From positions 1 to 64,000 of the forward strand of contig LGYU01000018.1 of assembly GCA_001302245.1 (NCBI GenBank): 64,000 bases of DNA, given 5' to 3'. Shown piece after piece: positions 35,103-44,988 of the stretch (the first letter of the stretch is position 1; every line of letters starts with the position of its first letter). The stretch is from Chitinophagaceae bacterium PMP191F (GTDB lineage: Bacteria; Bacteroidota; Bacteroidia; Chitinophagales; Chitinophagaceae). Made by a program: the position numbers and the translations under genes. The notes under the pieces are model-generated. The model did no database searches, was not told where the DNA came from, and worked only from the letters and a program-made list of their open reading frames with translations.

Positions 35103-37517
35103 ATGGATTATATTGGTGAACATTTATTACCGGGACAGGTAGGTCATTTCCTGGTAGTGCTTTCATTGGTGGCTTCGCTGGTGGCTGCTATTGCCTATTT
35201 TAAATCGTCGGTAGCCAAACTGCCGGATGATGCTGTGAGCTGGAAACGTATTGCACGTATTGCATTTATTGCCGATGCATTTGCAGTATTTGCAGTATTC
35301 GGAGTGATCCTGTTCATCATTGTTCAACACTATTTTGAATATTATTACGCATATAACCATTCTGATCGTTCACTTTCGCCCAGGTTCCTGCTCAGCAGTA
35401 TCTGGGAAGGACAGGAAGGTAGCTTTTTGTTATGGACCCTGTGGCATGGGGTACTGGGTTTGATACTGATCCGTACTGCCAAAAGATGGGAAGCCCCGGT
35501 AATGACGGTAATAAGTTTTGCGCAGGTAATCCTGGCCACAATGGTACTGGGTATTTACCTGTTCGATCTGCGTGTTGGTAGTTCTCCATTCCTGTTAACA
35601 CGCCACCAGTTTCAGGATGCACCGATCTTCCAGGATCCGCATTACCTCAATTCTGTTAAGGATGGACGTGGCTTGAACCAGTTGCTACAGAACTACTGGA
35701 TGGTTATTCACCCGCCGATATTGTTCCTGGGCTTTGCGTCTACCATTGTACCATTTGCATTTGCCATAGCCGGTTTATGGAGAAAAGATTATGGTGGCTG
35801 GACCAAAGCAGCATTGCCCTGGTCATTGTTCTCGGTAGCCATTTTTGGGCTGGGTATTATGATGGGTGCCTACTGGGCGTATGAGTCTCTGACATTTGGT
35901 GGTTACTGGGCGTGGGACCCGGTGGAAAACGCTTCGCTGGTACCCTGGCTGGTGCTGGTAGCAGGTGTACATACACAACTGGTATACAATTCAACCGGCC
36001 ATTCATTACGTGCCACGAATTTCTTTTTTGTAATGGGTTTCCTGCTGGTATTGTATTCAACCTACCTTACCCGTAGTGGCGATCTGCAGGACACTTCCGT
36101 ACACGCGTTTGTCGATTCCGGTATGAACTGGCAGTTGCGCATTTTCCTGTTCATCTTTGTGGTTCCTGCACTGGCATTGCTGATAGCACGTTTTAAAAAA
36201 ATCCCTGCCATTGCCAAAGAAGAAAATTCATGGTCGCGCGAATTCTGGATGTTCATCGGTTCACTGGTGTTGTTCCTGGGTTCGGTAGTGATCATTATTG
36301 CTACTTCTTTACCGGTCATTAATAAAATATTCGGTACCAAATTCGCCATTGGCGAAGACCGCGAGTTCTCCTACAACCGTATACAGATCTTTGTGGCGAT
36401 AGTATTGGGTATACTTACTGCTGTTACGCAGTTTCTGAAATACAAAAACACCGGTAAGGATTATTTTGTAAAAAAGATATGGTTGCCTACACTGATTGCA
36501 CTGGCTGTCTCACTTTGCATCAGCTTATTTGGTGGTATTGACTACGATAAATATGGTGTCGGCTTCCTGGTGGCAATTCACCTTGCTATGTTTGCCGGTG
36601 TATATGCGGTAGTGGCCAATGCCGGTTATATATGGCTTGGATTGAATGGTAAAATGAAAGCAGCAGGTGGTTCGGTGGCCCACGTTGGTTTTGGACTGTT
36701 GCTGGTTGGTATCCTGATCTCTTCTGCTAAAAAAGAAGTATTGTCGGTAAATACTTTCAACCCGCTGAACTTTGGTCCTGAAAACCCGAAAGAAGGATTG
36801 GAAAATCTGACGCTGTACCAGGGTGTGCGTACTGACATGGGTAAATACTGGGCTACTTATACAAAAGATACCACTACCGAAGGCGGTAAGATGACCTATT
36901 TCCACGTGGATATGGAACGTAAAGACGGAAAAGACCGCTTTACACTGACGCCTGACTTTATTAAAAATACCAAAGGCCAGGAAGGTGTTTCGCAAAACCC
37001 CAGCTCACGTCACTACTGGAATAAAGATATTTTCAGTTATGTAAATTATTCCAATAAAGTGCAGGAGGGAAGCGACACATCACAGTTTCGCCAGACACAG
37101 GTAAAAGTTGGTGATACGGTGTATTACTCTGCCGGTTTTATGGTACTGGATACGGTGATTGTAAATCCGCACGACAGTCTGCAACGTTATACGGACAGGG
37201 ATACTGCACTGATGGCAAGACTGACCGTAACAACGCGCGATAATCGTCGGCTGACTGCCGAGCCTGTATATTACCTGCAGAATGGTGATGTACATTACAT
37301 CCGCGATTCATTGTTCTCGCAGGGCATCGCAGTACAATTTACAAGGGTAAAAGATAATCAGCATATTGAGATCGGTGTAAAAGAATCTTCCAAACTGGTG
37401 CCGTTCATTGCGTTGAAAGTATTGCAGTTCCCCTTTATCAACCTGGTATGGGCCGGTACCGTGATCATGATCATTGGCCTGGTGATGAGCGTAGTGAGAA
37501 GGATAAAGCTATCCTGA
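35103..37517 (+). CDS. ccmF: Cytochrome c biogenesis protein CcmF-like
   Basis: 804 residues with about 13-15 membrane helices. Signatures: GQEGSFLLWTLWHGVLGL, NYWMVIHPPILFLGFAST (conserved His), the WWD-type motif GGYWAWDPVENASLVPW, and RSGDLQDTSVHAFVDSG. It accepts haem from CcmE and ligates it to apocytochrome c. A periplasmic beta-rich part covers about residues 560-770 before a final helix. It should work with the ccmE product just upstream. Confidence 0.93.
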   Translation: MDYIGEHLLPGQVGHFLVVLSLVASLVAAIAYFKSSVAKLPDDAVSWKRIARIAFIADAFAVFAVFGVILFIIVQHYFEYYYAYNHSDRSLSPRFLLSSIWEGQEGSFLLWTLWHGVLGLILIRTAKRWEAPVMTVISFAQVILATMVLGIYLFDLRVGSSPFLLTRHQFQDAPIFQDPHYLNSVKDGRGLNQLLQNYWMVIHPPILFLGFASTIVPFAFAIAGLWRKDYGGWTKAALPWSLFSVAIFGLGIMMGAYWAYESLTFGGYWAWDPVENASLVPWLVLVAGVHTQLVYNSTGHSLRATNFFFVMGFLLVLYSTYLTRSGDLQDTSVHAFVDSGMNWQLRIFLFIFVVPALALLIARFKKIPAIAKEENSWSREFWMFIGSLVLFLGSVVIIIATSLPVINKIFGTKFAIGEDREFSYNRIQIFVAIVLGILTAVTQFLKYKNTGKDYFVKKIWLPTLIALAVSLCISLFGGIDYDKYGVGFLVAIHLAMFAGVYAVVANAGYIWLGLNGKMKAAGGSVAHVGFGLLLVGILISSAKKEVLSVNTFNPLNFGPENPKEGLENLTLYQGVRTDMGKYWATYTKDTTTEGGKMTYFHVDMERKDGKDRFTLTPDFIKNTKGQEGVSQNPSSRHYWNKDIFSYVNYSNKVQEGSDTSQFRQTQVKVGDTVYYSAGFMVLDTVIVNPHDSLQRYTDRDTALMARLTVTTRDNRRLTAEPVYYLQNGDVHYIRDSLFSQGIAVQFTRVKDNQHIEIGVKESSKLVPFIALKVLQFPFINLVWAGTVIMIIGLVMSVVRRIKLS

Positions 37518-37529
37518 TGAATGAATGCA

Positions 37530-37695
37530 GAAGTCTTAGGTCGGAAGTCTGAAGGCGCAAGGTTCAATGAGCAAGATGTTAGCTGCGAAATGCAGGTAAA
37601 CAATCAAACATTTTTACCCCAGCCATCAAACAATTCAACAGTCAGACTATCGGGTACTCAATTATTCTCAAATTTGCACATTTTCAGTTAGACTA
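37530..37695. repeat. Interspersed intergenic repeat fragment R8
   Basis: GTCTTAGGTCGGAAGTCTGA, GAGCAAGATGTTAGCTGCGA, AACAATCAAACATTTTTACC, AGCCATCAAACAATTCAACA and TTCTCAAATTTGCACATTTT. The same word classes as R4, R6 and R10, in the same order. Confidence 0.55.
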
Positions 37696-37816
37696 ATTGA
37701 TTCTACCTATTTTAACAATTTGTTTATAATACAATTTCCTGTCCGGCGCCTCCGTTTATAGATTTTAACAGGAATAATTATTATTTTAGTTCCCGGTGGC
37801 AGAGACTACCGCCTAT

Positions 37817-38470
37817 ATGGGTGCACGGCGAAAAATAATCTGTTGTTTTGGAGTAGCGATCTTACTGGCTACAATTTCCTTACCTGTTTGTGCACAGGTT
37901 ATCCCTGATTCTATATTGAAAACGCATCCCATGCCCGCGTTAGGGCCTAATGATACCATTCCTGTTCCCGCAGTATTTGTTGATGGCGAAATTATTCCAG
38001 GTCAGGATATGGGCTGGCAATGGGTACAGGCGCCTTATCCCAAACACCTGCTGAAACGCCGGGAAGAATGGACCCGTTTGCGCAATGCAATTTATGTTAC
38101 TTACCCGTATGCACGCAAGGCCGGGGTTATTTTGAATGATATCAATGCCAGGCTGGCCGGTATTTCCGATAAAGAGCAACGTAAAAAATACATCAAAAGC
38201 CGCGAAAAGGAATTGAAAAAAGAGTTTGCTGATCCCCTGACCAACCTGTCTATTTACCAGGGTAAAGTATTGATGAAACTGATCAACCGGCAAACGGGTA
38301 ACAACTGTTACGAGATCATTAAAGAATACAAAGGCGGCTTTACAGCCCGTGTATGGCAAACTGTGGCCTTCTTTTTCAACAGCAACCTGAAACAGCCTTA
38401 CGATGCCAATGGCGATGAACGTGAAATGGAAAAGATAGTGCTGGAGGTAGAGCGGATGTATAGGATGTAG
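37817..38470 (+). CDS. DUF4294-family exported protein
   Basis: 217 residues from ATG 37817. The TATTTTAG stretch near 37782-37789 would put transcription start near 37795, making the GTG at 37796 unlikely. Signal peptide: IICCFGVAILLATISLPVCA. The family core reads VFVDGEIIPGQDMGWQWVQA, RREEWTRLRNAIYVTYPYAR and FADPLTNLSIYQGKVLMKLI. DUF4294 proteins are common in Bacteroidota and have no known function. It may be periplasmic or outer-membrane associated. Confidence 0.8.
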   Translation: MGARRKIICCFGVAILLATISLPVCAQVIPDSILKTHPMPALGPNDTIPVPAVFVDGEIIPGQDMGWQWVQAPYPKHLLKRREEWTRLRNAIYVTYPYARKAGVILNDINARLAGISDKEQRKKYIKSREKELKKEFADPLTNLSIYQGKVLMKLINRQTGNNCYEIIKEYKGGFTARVWQTVAFFFNSNLKQPYDANGDEREMEKIVLEVERMYRM

Positions 38471-38637
38471 GTGTGTAGTTGTAGGTGATTGCTTTATAGT
38501 GTATCTACCGGATAGAAAGTTTCTTTTTACTATTACCAGTCTACTTTGCTTTTGATGCAGATAAAAACACCTCCGCAATTGCTTTTGTGAAGGCGCAATG
38601 ATAGGCAGGTACTAACTTAAAACCTGCAACTTTTTAC

Positions 38638-39129
38638 TTACAACTTATGTATCTTCTCAATCAGTCCTGTTGTCGAATATCCCTGTACAATAGGATTGAT
38701 CACCACGCGGCCGCCATTGGCCATCACTTCTTTGGCTCCCACGATCTGCTCCAGGGTGTAGTCGCCGCCTTTTACCAGTACATCCGGCATCAGGGTATTG
38801 ATGAGTTGCAGGGGAGTATCTTCATCAAAGATCACTACAGCATCTACCATCAGTAAGGAGGCCAGTAACAAGGCCCGGGATTCTTCATTGTTCACCGGTC
38901 TGCTGTCACCTTTTAACCGTTTGGTAGAGGCATCAGAATTTACGCCTACTACCAGGTAATCGGCTTCTTTGGCCGCCTGCGACAGTGAAAAAATGTGCCC
39001 GCGGTGCAGAATATCAAAACAGCCATTGGTAAAAGCAATAGTTTTACCGGTCATCTTCCATTGAGCAATCTGTTGCAACGCCTTTTCTTTCGTATAAATC
39101 TTCTTCTCGATAATGTCTGCTTTACGCAT
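38638..39129 (-). CDS. rfaE2: Heptose 1-phosphate adenylyltransferase (RfaE2/HldE C-terminal type)
   Basis: 163 residues. Cytidylyltransferase-like nucleotidyltransferase: TNGCFDILHRGHIFSLSQA carries the HxGH motif, VVGVNSDASTKRLKGDSRPV follows, and PDVLVKGGDYTLEQIVGA and the GYSTTGLI end are typical. It makes ADP-heptose from heptose-1-phosphate for LPS core. This is the stand-alone form, without the kinase domain. It overlaps the upstream gene by 8 bases. Confidence 0.92.
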   Translation of the reverse strand: MRKADIIEKKIYTKEKALQQIAQWKMTGKTIAFTNGCFDILHRGHIFSLSQAAKEADYLVVGVNSDASTKRLKGDSRPVNNEESRALLLASLLMVDAVVIFDEDTPLQLINTLMPDVLVKGGDYTLEQIVGAKEVMANGGRVVINPIVQGYSTTGLIEKIHKL

Positions 39130-40138
39130 GTGCCACTTCTTTTGGTTGTTTGTTGAAATAAGGTAGCAGGGCGAGGGCGATAAATCCGGCGATTAATATC
39201 TGGAAAAACTGAACGGTCCACATCATCCAGCCAAATGCCAGTCCGATAGTGTTTTTAACACCATATACGGCCATGGTTTCCTGTATAAACACCGGGTATG
39301 CACCAATGCCACTGGGCGTAATGATCATAGCAATACTACCGGTTGAAAGACAGGACAACGAGGTTTTAAGTCCGAAACCTGCTGTTTCACTCATAGCCCA
39401 CATACCCATTTGCACACTTACCAGGTACATGATCCAGATAAAGGCAGTATGGAAAAAGAACCATCCTTTATTTTTGATATAACGAACGCTGGTCAATCCC
39501 TGCCAGATACCATATATTATTTTATTGATCTTCTGTATAAAGGAAATATGTGATAACTTTTTCAATAAGAAAACTCCGCCCAATACCAGTACAGCCAGTA
39601 TAATGACCAGCAGTGCTATTTTGCCGGGAGTAAACAGGGCTATTTTGGCACCGAAATTCTTGTTGATCATATTACCGAAATATTCACCAATGATATCGGC
39701 CTGGGTAAAAAAGGTAATGCTCATTACAATGATCAGGCAGATCAGGTCAAAGGCACGCTCGGCTACAATAGTACCTACCAGTTTGTCTGCCGGTACTTTT
39801 TCATAGCGGGCCAATACAGTACATTTCAGTACTTCACCCAGGCGGGGAATGGCAAGATTGGCAAGATAGCCGATCAGTACAGCCATATAAGTATTGGAAA
39901 TGCGGGTTTTATATCCCAGCGGTTCCATCAACAGTTTCCAACGCAGTGCGCGACTGTAATGGCTGGCCAGTAAAGCAATAACAACGGGAATGATGTACCA
40001 GTAATTGGCGTTCAGCAGGGCGTTTTTACATTCCTCCCAGTCTTTCTCGTCTACTTTTCGCAGCGACCACCATACCAGGAAAATTCCAAGTCCAAGAAAC
40101 AGTAAGTATTGTAATACACTTAGAACTTTCTTTTTCAT
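39122..40138 (-). CDS. Flippase-like integral membrane protein (lysylphosphatidylglycerol synthetase TM-domain family)
   Basis: 338 residues with 7-8 membrane helices. Signatures of the UPF0104/AglD/YbhN-type domain: HYSRALRWKLLMEPLGYKTR, NLAIPRLGEVLKCTVLARYE, KLVGTIVAERAFDLICLIIV and ITPSGIGAYPVFIQETMAVY. Such proteins are thought to move lipids or lipid-linked sugars. The overlap with rfaE2 suggests a shared envelope role. It is not a lysyl transferase: the soluble catalytic domain is absent. Confidence 0.87.
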   Translation of the reverse strand: MKKKVLSVLQYLLFLGLGIFLVWWSLRKVDEKDWEECKNALLNANYWYIIPVVIALLASHYSRALRWKLLMEPLGYKTRISNTYMAVLIGYLANLAIPRLGEVLKCTVLARYEKVPADKLVGTIVAERAFDLICLIIVMSITFFTQADIIGEYFGNMINKNFGAKIALFTPGKIALLVIILAVLVLGGVFLLKKLSHISFIQKINKIIYGIWQGLTSVRYIKNKGWFFFHTAFIWIMYLVSVQMGMWAMSETAGFGLKTSLSCLSTGSIAMIITPSGIGAYPVFIQETMAVYGVKNTIGLAFGWMMWTVQFFQILIAGFIALALLPYFNKQPKEVAHA

Positions 40139-40284
40139 GCTATAAGGTTAAGTGGTTGATTAAGGGTAAAATTAGCAAATACGCTGTGAAAAGTAAGCAA
40201 TACAAAGTACCAAGCAGAACATTGTTCAATAGGTATTGACACTAACGCTTTTTCGTACTTCGTATTGCCGGTATTGTATTTACA

Positions 40285-40629
40285 TTATAGTTTGTTTCCA
40301 TCTTTCGGGAAAACGATCCAGGGCTTAAAGCTTTTGGCTTTTTCAAAATCCATACGTGCGTAAGAGATCACAATGACAATATCACCCACAGCGCCCTGGC
40401 GTGCAGCAGGACCATTGAGACAGCAAACACCAGAGCCACGTTTACCTTTGATGAGATAGGTTTCAATACGGGTGCCGTTGTTCACATTAACGATCTGTAC
40501 TTTTTCATTTTCAATCATATTAGCGGCATCCATCAGGTCTTCGTCCAGTGTTAAGCTGCCTACATAATTCAGATTGGCTTCTGTAATAACAGCCCTGTGT
40601 ACTTTGGATTTCAACACTTCTATATCCAT
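40285..40629 (-). CDS. panD: Aspartate 1-decarboxylase proenzyme
   Basis: 114 residues. It makes beta-alanine for pantothenate. The self-cleavage Gly24-Ser25 is seen in [20 protein letters not shown]; Ser25 becomes the pyruvoyl group. [20 protein letters not shown] and [10 protein letters not shown] are conserved. The start at 40629 ([13 protein letters not shown]) is the family start; the longer frame crosses repeat DNA. panC lies upstream on the same strand. Confidence 0.93.
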   Translation of the reverse strand: MDIEVLKSKVHRAVITEANLNYVGSLTLDEDLMDAANMIENEKVQIVNVNNGTRIETYLIKGKRGSGVCCLNGPAARQGAVGDIVIVISYARMDFEKAKSFKPWIVFPKDGNKL

Positions 40630-40869
40630 ATCAGTTTGAAGATTTGACAATTTGAAAATGTACCATGCCGGTTGAATAAGCAGGCTGGTCATTAATAACA
40701 ATTACGGGCGCAACGTGTTTACAGTGGTACGAAACAACTGTTTTTCCATATTGCGCGGTGCAAGCTATAAAAGTTTAGCGAAATGGGGCAAAGAAGTATG
40801 AAGTCCGAAGCCGGATGTCTGAAGTATGAGGCTGAAGCCTGAAATACAACAATTTTATCACTTCAGACT

Positions 40870-41721
40870 TCAGTCTTCATGTATTATCATATTATCAATC
40901 AGTCTTACCTCGTTCATAAAAGCAGCTACCAGGGCTACCAGTGGTTGTTTACCGTCCCATTCGGTTACCAGCGTCAGTGTGTCTGCTGTGGCAATAGATA
41001 CGTAATCTACTTTAAAGCCTTCCTGTTCCAGCAATGCTATCGACTGTTGTTGCAGAGGGGCTAATGGGCCGGGCTGCAATTGTTGTTTCAGTGCGCTCAA
41101 AGCCCGGTAAATGGCAGGCGCTTTGGCGCGTTCATCTGTATTGAGCCGCATATTACGGCTGCTCATGGCCAGCCCGTCTTTTTCGCGAACAGTGGGAGAG
41201 ATGATCAACCGGGTGTCAAGCGGCATTAATTGTAACAGCCGGCTTACCACCATACATTGCTGGTAGTCTTTCTGGCCCATAAACAACTGGTGTGGTTTTA
41301 CCATGGTCAGCAATCTGCTCATTACCTGGCAAACCCCCTGAAAATGGCCGGGTCTGAATTTGCCTTCCAGCACGGTTTCCAGGTAACCCAGGTCGTATTG
41401 TTCCAGTTGTTGGGTACCGGTAGGGTACATTTCCTGAACGGAGGGCAGGAACAATACATGGGTACCGGCGTTCGTTAATTGCTCCACATCGCTGGTAATG
41501 GTATTGGGGTATTTCTGGAAATCGCGCGGATCGTTGAACTGGGTGGGGTTTACAAAAATGCTGCAGACAGTGATATCGGTATGTTGCCGGGCCTGGTGTA
41601 TCAGGGCCAGGTGCCCCTGGTGCAGGGCGCCCATGGTAGGCACAAAACCGATGGTTTTTTGTTGTTTTTTCTGATTTTCTATATAACCGGCCAGTGCTGC
41701 GGCTTCTTTAAAAATGATCAT
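40870..41721 (-). CDS. panC: Pantoate--beta-alanine ligase
   Basis: 283 residues. It joins pantoate with the beta-alanine made by PanD, using ATP. HxGH motif in FVPTMGALHQGHLALIHQAR, FVNPTQFNDPRDFQKYP, GQKDYQQCMVVSRLLQL, and the KMSKS-like VREKDGLAMSSRN. The start at 41721 is preferred, as the upstream extension has no family match and enters the promoter region of the divergent gene. Confidence 0.95.
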   Translation of the reverse strand: MIIFKEAAALAGYIENQKKQQKTIGFVPTMGALHQGHLALIHQARQHTDITVCSIFVNPTQFNDPRDFQKYPNTITSDVEQLTNAGTHVLFLPSVQEMYPTGTQQLEQYDLGYLETVLEGKFRPGHFQGVCQVMSRLLTMVKPHQLFMGQKDYQQCMVVSRLLQLMPLDTRLIISPTVREKDGLAMSSRNMRLNTDERAKAPAIYRALSALKQQLQPGPLAPLQQQSIALLEQEGFKVDYVSIATADTLTLVTEWDGKQPLVALVAAFMNEVRLIDNMIIHED

Positions 41722-41780
41722 TTTGACGTGTTTAAAGGGATGGAATGAGCCATACTGCCCCCTTTTACAATAAAATACCT

Positions 41781-41788
41781 TAACTTTG
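41781..41788 (+). promoter_or_regulatory. Promoter -7 element of the GT5-like gene
   Basis: TAACTTTG followed by CACCC, 45 bases upstream of the ATG at 41833. Confidence 0.6.
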
Positions 41789-41832
41789 CACCCTGTTTTT
41801 TTTAAAATGGGTATCAAACCAATTTTTCAATA

Positions 41833-42645
41833 ATGCTGACAAAGAAAAGAATTTTATTTATTGCTAACGAAATGTCCCCCTACCTGGAGCTGACAGAATT
41901 TTCAGAAACAGTGAACCGGTTAGCAATAAAGGCAAATGAAGCAGGATATGAGGTGCGTTGCATTATGCCGAGGTTTGGCGTGATAAACGAAAGGCGTCAC
42001 AGGTTACATGAAGTGGTGCGCTTGTCAGGTATTAATGTTTCGGTTGACAATGATGATTTCCCACTCCAGATTAAAGTAGCTTCCCTGCCCAATGCCCGTT
42101 TGCAGGTGTATTTCCTGGACAATGAAGATCTTTTTAAAAGAAAATATATTTTCCACGACGAGCAGGAGAAATGGTTCGATGACAATGGTCTGCGTACCGT
42201 ATTCTTTTGTAAGGGTGCCCTGGAAACCGTAAAAAAATTCGGCTGGCCTCCTGACATCATTCATTGCAGTGGATGGATGACCGGCCTGGTACCCCTGTAC
42301 CAGAAAACAGCTTACAAAAAAGAGCCCGTATTTGCGCACAGCAAAGTGATCTATACTATGGGCGGCAACAGTTTCAAAGAGAAGCTGGGTGCCGATTTCC
42401 TTAAAATAGCCAATGTAAGCCCCAACATCAAGGAAAAAGACCTGGAGCCTTTTAAAGAAGGCAACAACGTAGCGATGCTGCGTGGCGGTGCTACTTATGC
42501 TGATGCCATTACTTTTGGTGCAGACAAAGTAGATAAAAAGCTGGTAGAAGAGTTTGGTAAAGTGAAAGGTCGTAAGGTGCTTACCTACAATGCAGAGTCA
42601 GATTTAACAGATTATTTACAGTTGTATGCCGACCTGGTAAAGTAG
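41833..42645 (+). CDS. Short glycogen/starch synthase-like protein (GT5 N-terminal domain only)
   Basis: 270 residues. The start ILFIANEMSPYLELTEFSET and the ECRCIMPRF-like VRCIMPRFGVINERRHRL match the N-terminal Rossmann half of GT5 glycogen synthases, as does PPDIIHCSGWMTGLVPLYQ. Full GT5 enzymes are near 480 residues; the C-terminal nucleotide-sugar-binding half is missing. It is a form widely seen in Bacteroidota beside panC. Whether it has any glucosyltransferase activity is doubtful. Confidence 0.8.
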   Translation: MLTKKRILFIANEMSPYLELTEFSETVNRLAIKANEAGYEVRCIMPRFGVINERRHRLHEVVRLSGINVSVDNDDFPLQIKVASLPNARLQVYFLDNEDLFKRKYIFHDEQEKWFDDNGLRTVFFCKGALETVKKFGWPPDIIHCSGWMTGLVPLYQKTAYKKEPVFAHSKVIYTMGGNSFKEKLGADFLKIANVSPNIKEKDLEPFKEGNNVAMLRGGATYADAITFGADKVDKKLVEEFGKVKGRKVLTYNAESDLTDYLQLYADLVK

Positions 42646-42660
42646 GCTACAGATATAACA

Positions 42661-42702
42661 GATCCCCTGCAACAGTTGATTTCAGCCATTGCAGGGGATT
42701 GC
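42661..42702 (+). terminator. Stem-loop after the GT5-like gene
   Basis: ATCCCCTGCAA and TTGCAGGGGAT form an 11-base stem around a 16-base loop, 17 bases after the stop. It lacks a T-run, so termination is not certain. Confidence 0.45.
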
Positions 42703-42847
42703 TATAACCCGGCAGGCATATACAATAAACGCAGGATAGTAGCCTGGATACTCTACCGGTTTTGCATAGAATTGACATGCCTGTGATGACAGGCGATAAT
42801 GAAGGCCGGATGGGGATTATTTATTATAAAATATAAGCACAGACAAT

Positions 42848-42855
42848 TATCTTTG
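42848..42855 (+). promoter_or_regulatory. Promoter -7 element of metK
   Basis: TATCTTTG followed by CCCCGG, 53 bases upstream of the ATG at 42908. Confidence 0.6.
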
Positions 42856-42907
42856 CCCCGGTTTTTAACCCATTATAATTCAGATTAATTAAATCCATTC
42901 ATTCATC

Positions 42908-44161
42908 ATGCCTTATTTATTCACTTCTGAGAGCGTTTCTGAAGGTCATCCCGATAAAGTGGCCGATCAGATATCAGATGCTCTTATTGATAACTTCCTG
43001 GCTTTTGATGCACAGTCTAAAGTAGCTTGTGAAACACTGGTTACAACCGGACAGGTTGTACTGGCAGGCGAGGTTAAATCCAAAGCCTATCTTGATGTAC
43101 AGGAAATCGCACGCGGCGTTATCCGTAAGATCGGATATACCAAAAGCGAATACATGTTTGAAGCCAATTCATGCGGTGTATTTTCTGCTATTCACGAACA
43201 GTCTGCCGATATCAACCAGGGTGTAGACAAGAAAAAGAAAGAAGAGCAGGGTGCCGGTGACCAGGGTATGATGTTTGGTTATGCTACCAACGAAACAGAA
43301 GATTATATGCCACTGGCGCTTGACCTGGCACATAAGCTGCTGCTGGAGCTGGCTGTATTAAGAAGAGAGAACAAACAGATCAAATACCTGCGTCCTGATG
43401 CCAAAAGCCAGGTAACGCTGGAGTATGACGATAATAACAGACCTGTGCGTATCGACGCTATCGTGGTATCTACACAGCACGATGATTTTGATACAGAGAA
43501 AAAAATGCAGGAGCAGATCAAAAAGGATATCATCAATATCCTGATCCCCCGTGTAAAATCAAAGTATAAGAAATACGCAAAGCTGTTCAACGACAATATC
43601 AAATATCACATCAACCCCACCGGTAAATTTGTAATCGGCGGACCTCACGGTGATACCGGTTTAACAGGCCGTAAGATCATTGTTGATACCTACGGTGGTA
43701 AAGGTGCACACGGTGGTGGCGCATTCAGCGGTAAAGATCCTTCCAAAGTAGACCGTTCTGCTGCTTATGCAACACGTCATATTGCCAAAAACCTGGTAGC
43801 TGCCGGTGTATGTGATGAAGTACTGGTACAGGTATCATACGCTATTGGCGTGGCAAAACCCATGGGATTGTACATCAATACCTATGGTACTGCAAAAGTT
43901 GACCTGAGCGACGGTGAGATCTCGAAAATCGTTTCCGGTATCTTCGATCTGCGTCCTTACTTCATTGAGCAACGTTTGAAGCTGCGTAACCCCATTTACA
44001 GTGAAACAGCCGCTTACGGACACATGGGACGTAAATCTGAAGTAGTAGAGAAAACCTTTACTGCTCCCGATGGCAAAACAGTTACCAAAAAAGTAGAACT
44101 GTTTACCTGGGAAAAACTGGATTACGTAAGCAAAGTGAAAAAAGCTTTCGGTATCAAATAA
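42908..44161 (+). CDS. metK: S-adenosylmethionine synthase
   Basis: 417 residues. It makes SAM from methionine and ATP. N-terminal [60 protein letters not shown] and [20 protein letters not shown] are the family blocks. Two inserted segments make it longer than the E. coli enzyme (384 residues), as usual in Bacteroidota. It is followed by a terminator and preceded by its own promoter. No SAM riboswitch was seen. Confidence 0.97.
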   Translation: MPYLFTSESVSEGHPDKVADQISDALIDNFLAFDAQSKVACETLVTTGQVVLAGEVKSKAYLDVQEIARGVIRKIGYTKSEYMFEANSCGVFSAIHEQSADINQGVDKKKKEEQGAGDQGMMFGYATNETEDYMPLALDLAHKLLLELAVLRRENKQIKYLRPDAKSQVTLEYDDNNRPVRIDAIVVSTQHDDFDTEKKMQEQIKKDIINILIPRVKSKYKKYAKLFNDNIKYHINPTGKFVIGGPHGDTGLTGRKIIVDTYGGKGAHGGGAFSGKDPSKVDRSAAYATRHIAKNLVAAGVCDEVLVQVSYAIGVAKPMGLYINTYGTAKVDLSDGEISKIVSGIFDLRPYFIEQRLKLRNPIYSETAAYGHMGRKSEVVEKTFTAPDGKTVTKKVELFTWEKLDYVSKVKKAFGIK

Positions 44162-44182
44162 GCAGAAACACTACCATAAGTA

Positions 44183-44216
44183 AAAAGCCTCCTCTTAACC
44201 CGGGGAGGTTTTTTTG
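44183..44216 (+). terminator. Terminator of metK
   Basis: CCTCC and GGAGG arms with flanking CTTAACCCG form a hairpin after AAAAAG and before TTTTTTT, 24 bases after the stop codon. Confidence 0.75.
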
Positions 44217-44254
44217 TTATGATGAGTGGTCGGTGGTGAATAGTCAGTTGCTGA

Positions 44255-44424
44255 TTGAAGGGTATCACGCAAAGGCGCAAAGGTTTCTTTGAACCACAAA
44301 GGCACGGAGCCACAAGGTGGCATAAAATATCAGGATACGGTACTTCGTATTTCGTATTTTCTTTCCGACCTCCGGCTTCATCGTCCTTGCACCTTCATCC
44401 TTAAACTTTGATTACTTTCGGGCT
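44255..44424. repeat. Intergenic repeat fragment near the NUDIX gene
   Basis: CTTCGTATTTCGTATTTTCT, TTTCCGACCTCCGGCTTCAT and AGGCGCAAAGGTTTC are pieces of the words seen in R1 and R10. Low confidence as a family member. Confidence 0.35.
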
Positions 44425-44988
44425 ATGAATGAGCAACACAACCCCTGGCAGGTACTGGGTGCTACAGAAAAATACAATAACAACTGGATACAGGTTACGG
44501 AATATGATGTGATCAATCCTTCAGGTGGTAAAGGAATCTATGGAAAGGTACATTTTAAAAATCTGGCGATAGGCGTGTTGCCGCTTGACGATGAACTTAA
44601 TACCTACCTGGTAGGGCAGTACCGTTTTCCTCTGAACCAGTATAGCTGGGAAATGCCGGAAGGCGGGGGAGCGATAGGGGTAGAACCGGTAGAGTCGGCC
44701 AAAAGAGAATTGCTGGAAGAAACGGGACTGGTGGCTGCTGAATGGACACCTATTGTAAGCATGCATTTATCCAATTCGGTTTCTGATGAATATTCGCTGA
44801 TCTTCCTGGCCAGGAAACTGGAACAGCGGGAAGCAGAACCCGAAGAAACAGAACAATTACAGATACGCAAGCTGCCTTTTGAAGAGGCCTACCGCATGGT
44901 AGAAGCCGGCATCATTACAGATGCTATGACCGTGGCAGCAATTTATAAAGTAAAACTGATGTTGACAGATGGCAGGATTTCATCATAA
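44425..44988 (+). CDS. NUDIX hydrolase
   Basis: 187 residues. The NUDIX box is GVEPVESAKRELLEETGLVA, matching GX5EX7REUXEEXGU, with PEGGG just before. The N-terminal strand QVTEYDVINPSGGKGIYGKV and the LPLDDELNTYLVGQYRFPLN segment resemble ADP-ribose/ADP-sugar pyrophosphatases. The precise substrate cannot be told. Its 3' end overlaps rlmB by 20 bases, so the two are translationally coupled. Confidence 0.88.
   Translation: MNEQHNPWQVLGATEKYNNNWIQVTEYDVINPSGGKGIYGKVHFKNLAIGVLPLDDELNTYLVGQYRFPLNQYSWEMPEGGGAIGVEPVESAKRELLEETGLVAAEWTPIVSMHLSNSVSDEYSLIFLARKLEQREAEPEETEQLQIRKLPFEEAYRMVEAGIITDAMTVAAIYKVKLMLTDGRISS

Noticed and set aside
34389-35123. 244-residue minus-strand frame
   Set aside because: It is the antisense shadow of ccmE, whose OB-fold and CxxxY motif are clear on the plus strand.
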